Part shown: positions 22,200-34,049 of the stretch, piece by piece | Layout: every line of letters begins with the position of its first letter | Numbering within the stretch: position 1 is the stretch's first letter | Origin: Cymbidium sinense | Lineage: Eukaryota; Streptophyta; Magnoliopsida; Asparagales; Orchidaceae | Length of the DNA stretch: 64,000 bases | Assembly: GCA_021442155.1 (NCBI GenBank) | Contig: CM038221.1 | Location: forward strand, 47,625,648-47,689,647 | Direction: 5' to 3' | Position numbers and translations under genes: made by a program | Notes under the pieces: generated by a model | Told to the model about the DNA's origin: nothing | What the model saw: the letters and a program-made list of their open reading frames with translations, nothing else | The model's database searches: none

Positions 22200-24414
22200 T
22201 CACTCGAGAAACTCTTCCATCAGACCCTACCACACAGGAAAGCGTAGAGTGATCAGAAGAAAGGCATTATAAAGGCTATGCATGGAGCAAACAGTATTTT
22301 AAGTTCCAAACCTGCGAAATAAATGGTTCAGCATCCGTGCGTTTAAAAAAATGCAACGAGTGCTGAGTCAGGGAGATTGTGTGATCGCCCAGGCACACTT
22401 CACCTATGTCATCAAGCACTTTAACTCGAATATAAGGATCCTTTGGTGGAACCATGTCCTAAAAATGGGTGTCATAGGATCATATAGGTTCATATGCTAA
22501 AGAAAATGATTCAAGGCAGAAAAAAAAAAAGAAAATTTACATACATACCATACAATTCTTATGCATTTACATTATTTACTTGGTTAACACTTTCATATGC
22601 TTGAAAAGTGCATTAACTAAAAAAAAGTGAGTGATGATAATAGTTTTGATGTGATATTGAAGATTTAGATGTTACATTTATGTAAAAATTAAAGTTTATG
22701 TATTAGATACGTAAATACATAAGAATTGTGTGATATGTGAAAGAGAATTACCACTGTTAAATCGAGATCAAGCTCTGACATGTATGACTCTATGGCTGCA
22801 GAATGGTTTTTGAAATACTCTTCTTCGGAGTAATTAAGTTTTTCTTGTATCTCTTGAGGGAGCACAGGGCCAATCTTCCATCTCAAGCTTTGAATTAGTT
22901 CGGCTCGATTATACCTGTTTAATCGCAGATCCTGAACTTGGTATAGTGCATAAAAACATGGTTCAAGTGCCATGGAAGGTCTAGTTTGGTGACAGTAAGT
23001 CTTGTGTTCCGCAGCTTACATGTAAGCCATGAGGCAGCGTTTGTTGCGTAATAGAGAAAGGTGTAGTATAACAGCTCCAAAGTGATCCTCATTTCTAGTT
23101 GTTTGTATGTCTAAATTTGCTTCTTCGATTTTCCTGTTGAAAAGTAGGAAACCTCAATGCACATTATATCGTGGGGATTAATGAAAAGAAGATTTACATA
23201 CATACCAAACAAGTCTTATGCATTTATACATCTAACACCCTTATCTAACATTTCCTATGACTGAAAAGGCGCAACTCATTTTAAAGAAAGTGTTGATGAT
23301 AATGTGATATTGAAAATTAATGTGCTATATATGTAAAAAAATAAAGTTTAATATTAAATATGTAAATTCATAAAAATTATGTTATAGAGATGAGGATGTT
23401 CAGGTGAATGAGTGGCTTTACACTTAGACATAAAATGTGAAACGAATATATACGTAAAAAATAAAAAGTTGAAGTAGCTCCAATGGCAAATAAGATTTGG
23501 GAGAGTTGTCTTAAATAATTTGATCATATAAAACATCGGTCGTTTGATGACCTAGTTCGAACAGTAGATGTTTTAGATTTGACCTATGTTACGAAAGATA
23601 GAGGTAGACCTAAGAAGACTCAATTATGTAGTATACAAATAATCTTATTTTATTAGAATTAAATAAGAATTTGACATTTAATAGGACACAATAAAAAAGA
23701 AGGATCCATGTAGCCAGCCCCACCTACTGGGACAAAGGCTCATTGTTGTTGCTGCATGTAAATTCCTAGGCAACCATATATACCACATATATTGTTGGGA
23801 TTTCTACATCACGCAGCTTCACGATTCATATAATTTGGTGTTATAATACATGTTTAACCATGATTCCATTTAATTTTAAATAACAAATATATCATATGAA
23901 AAGCTCATGCACCACTAATTCCCATGTGCGTAAACATCAAATATAGATGCGTTCGTGTTGGATCTTTCAGGGCCACCAAACATACACACAAAAAAACATA
24001 TGTTTAATCCTGACTAATCAACTGGGATCGTCCTGTCCAGGCGGATGGATAAAAATGGCATGCATGGGTAAGCCTACTTATCTTAGTTTAAGAAAGAGAC
24101 TTGCCTGATCAATGATTGGAGCTGTAAGTTATGCTCATTGCATTCTCTAATGACTTGTTCAAATGTCTCGTTCTGCAATAAAAATATTATTCAACTATAA
24201 TAAAAATATATTCTCCAATCATAAATCTCTCTAAAAAAGAAAGTGAGTTCTGTCTATTACAGGATATAATAAACAACATGAAAGTAAAAAAGTTTCATTT
24301 AAATTAGCACGCAAACTGATCAAGGAAAAGCATATGTACATTGAAAGCTGTCAGTTGTCCAGCCTCACAAGAGGCCAATTCCCTCAGCAGTTGAGATGCT
24401 CTTCGCCCATACAT
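22200..24414 (-). CDS. PSF1: GINS complex subunit PSF1 (six coding exons, intact)
   Basis: PSF1 is one of four GINS subunits (with PSF2, PSF3, SLD5). GINS joins MCM2-7 and CDC45 as the CMG helicase that unwinds DNA at nuclear replication forks. Coding exons in gene order: 24340-24414, 24105-24172, 23020-23133, 22752-22914, 22312-22458, 22200-22226. They total 594 nt, giving 197 residues, against 196 in human PSF1. The start is MYGRRASQLLRELAS, matching the family N-terminus. Other hallmarks are LSLLRNKRCLMAY, YNRAELIQSLRWKIGPVLP, EEYFKNHSAA, SYMSELDLDLTV, MVPPKDPYI and the C-terminal GLMEEFLE. All joins keep phase, and no stop or frameshift is seen. Intron 2 has a GC donor (AG|GCAAGT); the others are GT-AG. 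A GCAG acceptor-like site at about 24435 hints at a 5' UTR intron. Exon positions were read by eye. Confidence 0.93.
22533..22748. mobile_element. MITE copy 1, in PSF1 intron 4 next to the splice donor
   Basis: Terminal inverted repeats start with AATTTACATACATACCAT and an AATTCTTATGCATTTAC block on the left. The inverted AAATACATAAGAATTGTG block is on the right. The family is shared with 23187 and 63267. The right end reaches within a few bases of the GT donor at 22750-22751 (minus strand). Confidence 0.75.
23187..23396. mobile_element. MITE copy 2, in PSF1 intron 3, right end cut by a LINE
   Basis: Left end ATTTACATACATACCAAA plus GTCTTATGCATTTA; internal GATGATAATGTGATATTGAA as in copy 1; right part TGTAAATTCATAAAAATTATG. 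The outermost bases of the right repeat are missing where the LINE fragment begins. Confidence 0.7.
23397..23755 (+). mobile_element. 5'-truncated RTE LINE fragment in PSF1 intron 3
   Basis: The plus strand holds the end of an RTE-type reverse transcriptase with stops: GATGAGGATGTTCAGG (the E-M-R-M-x-R start of the C-terminal block), then V-A-P-M-A-N-K-I-W-E, then D-R-G-R-P-K-K-T. The 3' terminus GGATCCATGTAGCCAGCCCC and ATTGTTGTTGCTG is the same family end as the LINE at 48209-51286 read on its sense strand. It lies antisense to PSF1. Confidence 0.8.
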
Positions 24415-27400
24415 CTTGGTCCGCAATAACCTGGCTGCAAAATGCAGAAGCAGAAAACCATAATTAGAACAACGTCGGATTGAAAAACATGATAAACCTT
24501 TGATATTCGGTCATTTTGTAACGCATGCGAACACATCAGTGCACAAATAAACTCACATCACTTAATGATATTATCCAAAAGCACAAAAGTAAAAGATGGA
24601 AGAAATAAACCAATATACACATGGTTTAATCAATGTACTATTAAGAGAAGATGAAAAAAATCTCTTGTCTTTCGTTGGATAATGAAGCTCTGGAGTCCAA
24701 TCTGAACTCGGTCTGGCTCAACAATTACCCTAACTAAATAAAAAATTTAAAATTAAGAAACGACTACAATGCCATCCTCATCTCTTTCACAAATCACCGC
24801 CATCTGCAAGGACCCTCCTTAGTTTGCCTCGAGCCTTTAAAAGCTGGGATCTTGTGCCCTCAACCCCCTACCTGAGACTGGGATCATGCCAATCACGAGC
24901 TTATATTAAAATTTGGGTGACTATATTCAGAAAATTACATTAAAGTTTTAACTTCTTTACAGTTCATCAAAACTGTTCTTTTCTTGTTTTTTTAATTTTC
25001 ATGCGCCAGGGGCCCTGCCTGGTAGTACTCTAGTCTGGCTTGTCACATGCAAACAAGGTATTGATTTATCTTTTTGAATGTTCATGATGAAAGCAGGCCA
25101 GAAATTCTTGAGAAAGTTTTTGAGACCTGTTACATGAATAATATTACAGATGAAAAACTCGTGGGAAAACAGGCTCAGTTAAGGATTAGCTTGCAATTGA
25201 ATAGACGTAGTATGAGCAATTCAGAGCAGAACTCTGCAATTCTTGTAGATGAAGAATCCATCGTTGTCGTCATCCAAGGAATAAAACGTGGCATAGAGAG
25301 TACGCTAGTCGGGTGATTTTAACAAGGATAATCATATAAACCAAATAATGCAATGAAATGGTTGGCAATGTTGAAAAATATTTTAGTTCATAAATTACCT
25401 CAAATTCATGATTTTTTTCAAATGAGAAAGACTCGTCTTTTATGAATTTGAAGAACGATGGAGTAATGCTTTGATGGAAATGGCTGTACAAGTTTTCACT
25501 TGCTGAGGTGAAGAGACTGTGGAAGCATAATGAGGAAGTGAAACATCAAGGCAGACGTGGATGTGAAGGGGCTATCCTCTGTTTGTCCAGAAGTGGGACT
25601 CCTGAGTAAAGCTAGATAAAGAGAAATGTTCCCACAAGGATCAAGTTTCCTGAGCTGCCTATTTACTTGTGGAATAAAATGATATTAAGTTGGATGGCTA
25701 ACGAAATAGGTAAACCTACAGGTAGGATAATGCACACATAAGGAAAAAAGCGAACTATGACACTCCATTAACAGCTCAAAACTCATTCACATAAGATTCA
25801 TAATATTTGCTCATTCAGAAAATTGAACAAACTCCAATAAAATTTTAAAAGCATATAAACAAAACTTGAATAATGACCCACAGGTTATTTATATTTGTAA
25901 ACATGTTCGATCATTGTCTAACAAGTAGTTCACTAAAGGGATTGATTGGTTGCAAGATTTAACTTAAATCCAGCCAAATGGTAATTTTGGACAAGTTAAA
26001 TTCAGCATACAGTGCAATCCAAAACTATTCGACGTTAAATCCTGGATTTACTGAATCTGGTAGTTCAGCGGATTTAATTGACTATAGGCATGGGAGAGGA
26101 ACGTGAACTAGAGGCATGGAGAGCGAAATGGGGGTTGTTGTCGGTACGTAGTACGTACTTCTCACTGCCATTAAATTTCCTACGCTTGCTCGTTTGCTCG
26201 CTCCTTTCCAACCCTCGCTCCCTCTTCCCGCTCTCTTCTAGTACAAAGTTCGACGAGCGTCTACTAGCTGCCATATTCTTTATCACAGGTGCGTGCCGAC
26301 CTTCTGCTATAGATTTATTAGGGTGTTTACTTTGATATGCTTTTTCATATTAGATGGATGTGCAGATCATTTTGCATCTAGAATGAAATAACTTGAGTAA
26401 AGAAGTGTGCTCCTTGTTATTTGTTAACTATTAAGCTAATGCTCGCAATCAATTAAGATGTTACACATATGTGTGAGTACAGGAAATAAATTTGCGCTTA
26501 CTGCATTCAACAAAAACTGTAATGTTGAAATTTGAAGCCTTTATTTATAATTATATTACGAAAAAGTTAAAGTTTAGAATAATGTTCTTGGTGCAGAAAA
26601 TTTTCCTCTTGGAACTTGTTGCAAGGATTTCAAAGAGTGGGAGCGACAGGGTAGTTAGGCTTGCACAGGTGAGATTGGCGATGGGAGTGTTGTCACCGAG
26701 TGGAAGAAGCCTCCACTTGAAGCGAAGATGGGCAAGGGGGAAGAGACAACAGAGAGGTCAAGAGAGTGAGACAGAATGGTATTTTTGATCTATTAAAAAT
26801 TTTAAGGTGTTAAATATATAAACAATGAAGTTAACTGTTATGTATGTAAATCCTCACAAAAAAATAAAGTATGAAAATATACAATTTTTTGAAATTATGA
26901 ATTATTAGCTATCTACGATTATTTACAATCAATTACATTTTCGAAGATTAAATACACGATTTCCCAAATCTATTAAAAGAACTTTAATAATTATTATCAT
27001 TTATCTTGCCTATTCATTTTATCTCATTGTTATAATATATGTTAATTTCACAATCACAATAATCTTACTACATCTTGCATCAAACAAGAGTAACCAATCA
27101 CAAAGATAAAAATAACAGCAATAAAATAATCAAAACCATTAAGCAAGTGATACTCAAGAACAGTGAAGGATCTGAACCTCCCAAATTGATCAAAAACTCC
27201 ATGGAAAGACAAAAATCATCAAACGACTAACCAGATAAAACATAAAGGGCTGTTTGATTGCAGGATTTAAGCCGGATTTGTGTAATCCGATAAAGCCTCT
27301 TTAGCAATGGTTAAATCCGGATTTACTAATAAATCCTGTTGATAGGTGGATTTACGGGATTTAGACAAACTGAAGCGCGCGCAAAAGGGGTGAGAGGAAA

Positions 27401-28350
27401 GACGAGGGTTACCTTCGCAGCGTATTGCTTCTCTTCCTCGGTGGTCTCGGTCAAGATTAGGGTTTCGAACAGCCCCTAATACCCGTTTTAATGTAAATTC
27501 CGGTTTCACGCGAATACACGTTGCCGCGATTTCGTCAATGCGCCCTGTTGCGACTTCCTATCTTGAATTTCAGGTAGCAGCGGAAGGCGGAGAAAGACAC
27601 GCCGCTCGATCTCCCGTCGCGCGACCTTTATTGTCGAGGGTTTGCGTCGGGGATCCGGGTTGTTTGCGAAGACGACATGGCCGTGTATGTTTTAATTACT
27701 TTTATAAACTACTGATTAAGTATATTAATTGTTGTCCCGAAAAAATATTAAATTTAGGTCATTATAATTTAATTAGAAAAACTAAATTGATATTTCTCTT
27801 AATTAAATTTATTAAGATATAATCAAACAAATTAGATAAATATTTGTTCCTTAAGCAATTATTTTAAACTTATAAATTAATTTTAGTTAATTAAGAAATT
27901 CTGATCTTAAGTTAATTGATATTATTTTTTATTTTTTATTTAAATTATATAAATATAAGTTATTATTTAATAACTTTAGAAAATAACTTAATTATTATTT
28001 GAGATTGTTAATTAGATTAAATTTGATTTAACTATTATAATTATGGTTGATATTTGTAAATATATTAGGATGCCTTGATAATATAAATTTTTAAATTAGC
28101 CACATAGTTAGATTTAACTGAGAATCTTTATGTACAAGTGGCCTAATGGCTGTATACTCCGATTTAAATTAATTAATAATAATAATTAATATAAGTTAAA
28201 TGAAAACTAACTTCAAATAAATTAATATTATTCTTATATAAACTAACTAAATAAAAATATTATTTAATTAATCTAATAAGTTATAAATTAAAAATCAATT
28301 AGTTTAATTAAGATTCAAATATACTAAATAAATATAATAAAAATAACTTC

Positions 28351-28440
<90 letters not shown>

Positions 28441-28744
28441 CCTAACTAATTTAAAATCCTAAAGTAAGTAGCTAAATTATTACTCAGGATTTAACTGAAT
28501 TTAATTTTTATTATACCAAATTGTGTCGCAAACCCTAGCTACAGAATCCAGTCAATGGCATTTATTCTGATGGAAATATTTTAGCCACCAATTTTCATCC
28601 TTTTTGGTATAGTCCTGCCTTGGCAAATGCTCTGCTTCTCTCTCTATCAACAACCCAAGCACTCATTCGATTATAGGTAATTTTTTTAAACTAAGTATTA
28701 TTAGAATATTAATTAGGTAATATTGCGTGCTAGAAAATTAGTTG
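24415..28744. other. Intergenic region upstream of PSF1
   Basis: This should contain the PSF1 promoter and 5' UTR, but I cannot place the transcription start. An 80-codon plus-strand frame at 25074-25316 has a gene-like, polar composition (PEILEKVFETCYMNNITDEK) but no family I recognise; it may be an exon fragment. Two segments, 25936-26060 and 27247-27365, start with similar words (GGTTGCAAGATTTAA and GATTGCAGGATTTAA) and may be ends of one small DNA-transposon family. About 27360-27700 is GC-richer with several CGCG sites and GATTAGGGTTTCGAAC on the minus strand, a common 5'-leader look, but no exon can be defended. The rest is AT-rich. Confidence 0.4.
28350..28438. repeat. (AT)n microsatellite, ~85 bp
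   Basis: Nearly pure alternating AT, ending in ATATATATGA. Confidence 0.95.
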
Positions 28745-29456
28745 TGGTAGAGTAAAGTTCTGCTTTAAGCGCTATTATAAAATCCAATGTGCGGGTATTT
28801 AAAGAATAAATAAACAAGAAAACTCCAATTTTACTAAAAAATCTCTGGGAAAATCAATGCCTACCAAGAAAGCTTCCACTATGTATCTGCTTGACAAAAA
28901 ATCTTCCCGATAACGGATTACATAATTGTATATGAAATGAACAACATGTAGTGTCAGTGGTAACAAATGTAGTGGTAGACGATCAAATGAACATGAACGG
29001 TGGATGATGGATGACAGAGAAGTGACGACGCATTGGGCGGCGACCGATACGCATGGCCGACGACCGCCGAGTGGTGGCACGACATTTGAAGGATCTTCAA
29101 GCTTTAGAGCTCTCCTCTTTGTTTGCCCCCTCGAGGAATGAGGCTATTTATAGATTGGAGGAGTGACGCTCAGAATACATGCAAAATCCAACCACTCCAC
29201 TTCATCTGACGGCTCACAATGATCCTTTGATCATTTGATGTATTTTAAATAATTTGAATGCTCAAATGAAGTCGAATTTGAGATCTTGGGCTTGAGATCC
29301 GCCACCGAGATGCTCGATTTGACTATAAACACTCCATGTTTAAGAGCTTTTAGGATTTAACCGATATCCCAAATTTCTAATGATATTTTAAGTCGATCTC
29401 GCTTCAACTTCGGATCACTTGATCAAGATTCGTCGCTAGTAGTATTTTAAGTGTCA
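28745..29456 (-). repeat. 3' LTR of the Tat-type element
   Basis: It aligns with 37661-38371: GGATCTTCAAGCTTTAG, GAGGCTATTTATAGATTGGA (TATTTATAGA read either way is TATA-like), and GACTATAAACACT are shared in order. The end abuts the polypurine tract. Confidence 0.85.
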
Positions 29457-29869
29457 TATCGTTTCCCCTATTTTGGATGACATTATCTCAATCATCCAAA
29501 AATATATATGCCATACTTGAAAATAACAAATTCTTCAATGAAATTTGAAAGTCTTAACCATATATGAGAACAGATCTTCATGGGAGCACAATATTATGAC
29601 TATAAGGTATGTGGAGGCATGAAAGTGTAAGATGCTCAAGAGATTTCGAGTGAGATCCGGACTACGGGATGGTGCTGCTACCGGGCGATGAGGAAGGGCA
29701 CCGCGGCGTATGCCGCCAAGAGTGGCGGCAATGGGTCGGGCACGGTCGGAACTGACGCTGGTCGGTGGGTCTGGGCGCTCTGAGTCGGCTGAGGGCCAAG
29801 CGGTCGGCGGGTGCGGCCATCCGCTGAAACGCCGCTTTTTGATAATTTTACCCTTTTGCCCTACTGGTC

Positions 29870-29877
29870 TATAAAAA
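29870..29877 (+). promoter_or_regulatory. TATA box for the antisense gene
   Basis: TATAAAAA, in the context GGTCTATAAAAACCCC, lies about 30-35 bases before a CTTCTTCAATGCTCTG segment suitable for a plant start site. A 0.2-kb GC-richer stretch precedes it. It points into the plus-strand gene remnant, opposite to pol. Confidence 0.5.
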
Positions 29878-29906
29878 CCCCTATGGCTGGGAGAAGGCAC
29901 ACTTCT

Positions 29907-32056
29907 TCAATGCTCTGTGCTTCTCTTCTTCTTGAGTGAGTCATTCGAGTCGATCGCTTCAGCTCTTACGGGGTTTTCCCGAAGAGGCGCCACCGGCCTC
30001 GACCATCCGGCTCGGAAGATCAGCCTCAGATATGTCGCCGTTGTTCTAGTTTTCCGAAAGAGTCAACCGCCTCTCGGACCGTCCGGTTTGAGGCAATCAA
30101 GGCCGGGTTCCAACTTTTGTAGGAAATTGGATTTCTACGACTTTAATGGATGATTCAAGATTGATAACGCCAAGATGGCGATGGAGCGTTAGCCAGGAAC
30201 TATCGTTCAAACGACTTAGAAATTTTGGCAAGTAATTTATGAGCATCATCAGAGGGGAATATCTTCTATCTCCTCTTTTTTTTGTCTTTTTCTCATATGT
30301 ATGTGTATCTTTTTTGTGAGAGCGTAGGCAGAAAATTTTATCGCAAGCTATCCGTGAGCAAGAGAGTCAAAAAAGGAGGCGCCCAAGCATTGAGGTGAGT
30401 GAGTTGCTTTTACAAAATTCTCAGATTTTTGTCATTTCTCCCTCTTTATTTATTATGTATTTTCGCAGGATGATGGCCAAGAAAACCCATAGTGACTACT
30501 GATATATACCATCCACACATCGATAGTTTAATGGTGTTCCGCAGAAAATTTTCTTTCCCTAATGAGTTGGTGGCCATTGTTGCTAAAAGTCTAATCGAGC
30601 TGCTCACCTCGCCGTGATACTTTACTCTTTCTCGAGATGATTCTTCGCGGACCGCAATTCCCTTTGGCTCCCCGAGTTGATTGAGATATTAAAAATATGT
30701 GGTGTAGCTTTGTCACGCTTTTCATTTATTTAATGGTCATCGTTTTGTTCTTTTGAGAGCGTGGTGTTACTTTGAACATCAAATACTTGTATCGAATGTG
30801 TAGATTTACATGTGATACTCGTGGACGTGTTTCTTATCTATAAAGAATTGGATAGAATTTTCACGGATCAATCTAGAAATTGGTCTAATGGAATTTTTTT
30901 TGTGAAAAATGAGTGGGGCCTTCCCGAGAGATGGGGAAGATTGAATGACCTTCCGTGATCCATTGCATGTGAGAATGAGATCCGCAACTCTTAATATCCC
31001 GATGTAGAAGCAACATGAGTTACGCCACATTGACAAATATATAGTTGAAGATAGAATGTTCAAGGTTGGCCTTTCCATCGTGCGGGAGATCTCATTCTTT
31101 TCCACTAAAGAGGTCAAGTAAAGGTGATGAAAGGTCTCCTCATATTCATAGGATTCTTTCGAGAAGCCCATCACAAAATCAGGATGATGGCAATGTTTCT
31201 TCCCTAAAGAAAAAGAAGACATTTGTCAAGTGACTAGATATCCGAAGAAGATGTTGCCCCTCCTCGAGAGTTTAGTTGTTTCAACTCATGATGGGGAGTT
31301 CGTTCTAAGCCACATTCTCAAGAGGTGTTAAATTACATATGCACTGGGCATCAATGAGCAGATGAATTGGTACGTTGTCTTCTTTTCTTCTTTTCCTTTG
31401 TGTAATATTTGTGATAGTTTTTTTTTATAGATAACTCAAACATTAGTGATGGCTCATTTGGGTGTCGCTTAGATGAGTGGAATACTAAATTTGTGAAGAT
31501 AAAATATCTCAAAGTATGAGAAAGATGAGTATTAAAGCCAAAGTGGCGACTTTGAGGATCACAACCGGTGCGTAACTAGCGAACATGTCGACTTCTCTTC
31601 AGTGTCGAGGTGGAGCGCACTGTGATGATGATGAGGTGAGGAGAGACTCGTTAAAGAGAAAAGACTCAAGAACTTGTAGCGGAGAAGAGAGCTCTCGAAT
31701 TGGAGAAGAAATCATTACATGATCATCTTTCTGAGAAGGAGCATATAATGTCGGGGAAGCAAATGAAATCTCCTTGTAGTGGAAGACTTTAAGAACTCGG
31801 CTTATCTCTACATCCATGTTCCGTGGAAGCTCGTAATCATATACTTGATGTTGAAGTGAAGGACTTGGAGCACCGTTTAGAGGGCTTCATCCGAGGGTTC
31901 CTAAAAGGAATGCTTAGTACATCGCAAGACGAGCTAGTATTGAGGATCTCTCTCCAAGTATCAAAGACTCTTCATCGATTCGGAGATGAAGGAGTTGAGA
32001 GTGAGTCCAAGGAGTATCTCCTAGGTGAGGAGGACGTTGAATGTAGCATCACTTGA
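29907..32056 (+). pseudogene. Antisense extra gene of the Tat-type element (gypsy-type transposon protein), broken
   Basis: Fragments in several plus-strand frames read like the plant protein class often labelled putative gypsy-type transposon (Transposase_28 family). One is SNGIFFVKNEWGLPERWGRL at about 30874-30933. Later comes a charged, coiled-coil-like run rich in Glu, Lys and Leu (about 31680-31800). A C-terminal part (31823-32056) holds GFLKGML, LRISLQVSKTLHRFGDEG and a final acidic tail. Stops and frameshifts separate them. Similar extra genes lie between pol and the 3' LTR in some Tat/Retand elements, in antisense with their own promoter. Function is not known. It might instead be a nested element; no second LTR pair was seen. 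Confidence 0.55.
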
Positions 32057-32164
32057 GGATGCATTTTTTTATTTGTATTATTGTGAATCTTGATTATTTC
32101 TTATATTATCATGTTAATGCTGTCAAAAATTTTTTTGTTATGATACATTTTTGTTTTGTTTTTA

Positions 32165-32455
32165 CCTATCCGGGGTAATTGGTCGGAATATTATTCAACA
32201 ACGTTAACCTGTACGGATGAGGTTGAATTGAATCCACTCGTGATTTTGACCTATCCGGGTTTGAGTCGATGACATTAACCCGTATGGAAGAGGAGGAGTC
32301 CACCAAGGACCTTTTGACCTATCCTAGTTGTTTGTCAGTCTTCACCGATGACGTTAACTGGAAGAGGCCGCGGATGTCCACCAAGGACCTTTTGACCTAT
32401 CCTAGTTGTTTGTCAAGTGTTATGACATTAACCTGTGGAAGAGGTCGAGAAAGTC
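32165..32455. repeat. Minisatellite of ~75-90-bp units in the retrotransposon
   Basis: Four imperfect copies centred on GACCTATCC (about 32163, 32249, 32308, 32394), each followed by a GACGTTAAC/GACATTAACC box. Two copies share TCCACCAAGGACCTTTTGAC. Tandem repeats of this kind are common next to pol in Tat elements. Confidence 0.75.
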
Positions 32456-32624
32456 CCCTTGGGATTGATCATGCGATTGAGATATAACATGAGTTGTATA
32501 TTTCTCAAGTGGGAGGATTAAATGAAGAAGAAACAAGTTTGTAAGAAGAAAGCTATAAATTCATTACTCGATAAGTTTGATACAATCATAAGACGATTTT
32601 AACACTGATATGAGTTTAGAAAAT

Positions 32625-32695
32625 GACAATAACAACAACAACAATAAGTCTTTATCCCACTAAGTGGGGTTATTACATGAAGAGGAAATGATAAA
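32625..32695 (-). mobile_element. Short RTE LINE 3'-end fragment
   Basis: The words ACAACAACAACAATAAG and TTTATCCCACTAAGTGGGGT match the 3' terminus of the LINE at 48209. Only about 70 bp is recognisable, inside the Tat-type element. Confidence 0.6.
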
Positions 32696-32759
32696 GAGAC
32701 AAAATAAAAGTTGGATAATTATGCAAGAGGAATTACCGATAATATTTTGAGATTCTCGT

Positions 32760-33700
32760 GTAAGTTCAGGTAAAGTTTTTCCTTTGATCCTTGAGCTTGA
32801 ATGTTCTGGCTTTACCATTTATAACCACATATGGGTCATCCCAAAGAGGTGAGAGTTTATCATGCTGAGGGCCTTTGCAAATTTGAGACTTCAGAGACCA
32901 AGTCACCAGATACGGGACGATTTTACTCTTATTGAAGTGATGAGCCCTTTGGTGATAAGAAGCAGTCCAAAGTAGGGCCATGTCATGAGTTTCGGGGAGT
33001 AGGTCCAGGTGCTGTCTTTGGAGTTTTTCTTCATTATCATCATGATCGAATAATTGAACTCTTGGACTTGGAACCCGATATCTACTGGTATAATAGCTTC
33101 GTCAAAAAACACAAGTTATATGGTGTCTCACCAATTGCGCAAGGTAAGCCCAAAGAACATTAGAAAGCTCATCAACCCATTGCCCCTCTCGATGTTTTAA
33201 GTCCTTTGAGTATAGTCGTTGGTAGCTTCACCGCTATATTTGAGGATGTGCTACTACCATGGCTTGAATGTGAAGATCTTTGCAAAAGGACGTAAAGACT
33301 TTTCCAAGAATTGAGTTCGCGATGATCTTTGCAGAAGACCAATCGACATACTATATTTTTTCCAAACAAATTATTTAGCATTTGCCTCGTAATTTTAGCG
33401 AAAGTGGTTCGCTTCCACCCATTTAGTGAAGTAGTCGACGCTAAAATGATAAACTTTGTTGCTTATGCTATCAAAAAGGTCCCATGATATCAATCCCAAA
33501 GCAAAAGGCCACGGGCTTTGAATGGATGAGAGCTAGCATGCATGAGGGAGGTAACCACAACTTGCACATTTTTTGTGAACTCCAAGGCGCCTTGTTTCAT
33601 CAGAGCCAATAAAACCTTGCCTTATAATTTTAAGGGCTAGCCTTCCTCCTAGTGTGTGTCTCCACATATCCCTGAGTGAACCTCTTAATGCAATGCCTCA
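32760..33700 (-). pseudogene. Integrase of the Tat-type element
   Basis: The minus strand gives, in several frames, A-V-K-L-P-T-T-I-L-K-G-L-K-T (core-domain end), then a run near 33060-33112 resembling the E-A-I-I-P-V-x-I-G box. Last comes ALLWTASYHQRAHHFNKSKI with a C-terminal KLSPLWDDPYVV (GPY/F-like module). The domain joins element cDNA to host DNA. Frames are broken by indels. Confidence 0.8.
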
Positions 33701-34049
33701 AGGTGAGAGACATTTGAGGTACGGTCCAGAAAGCTCGTTTGTATAGTTCGATAATAATAAAGTTTGAAGCTTGTCTCTGAGACTAATGCGTAGGGGTCTT
33801 CGTGAAGAGTTCCTTCTTAGAAAAGACAGATGGGGTCCATCCACGAATATTCCTTTATCTCATTAATTGCTTGAATTACCCATGACCCTTGGATACTAGA
33901 AAATATATTTCTTCAACATGCTTCTTAAATATCCCTAAGAGTGATAAGCAAGCTTAGCGAGAGCTCAAGTATTCTTCTCACAAAGATGTGAATGATTTGA
34001 TGTGTCTTGAAATGGGCAAGAAGAGACTTCCAAAGTGGAGGTATTGGCT

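Noticed and set aside
26074..26335. Overlapping frames on both strands near 26.1-26.3 kb
   Set aside because: Both are short and of low specificity; no conserved word or splice support could be found.
28339..28440. Possible origin or matrix attachment site at the long AT run
   Set aside because: Simple (AT)n microsatellites are common here; nothing else supports a function.
29535..29900. 121-residue minus-strand frame rich in Pro, Ser and Arg
   Set aside because: It runs through the GC-rich leader of the plus-strand antisense gene and has no domain.
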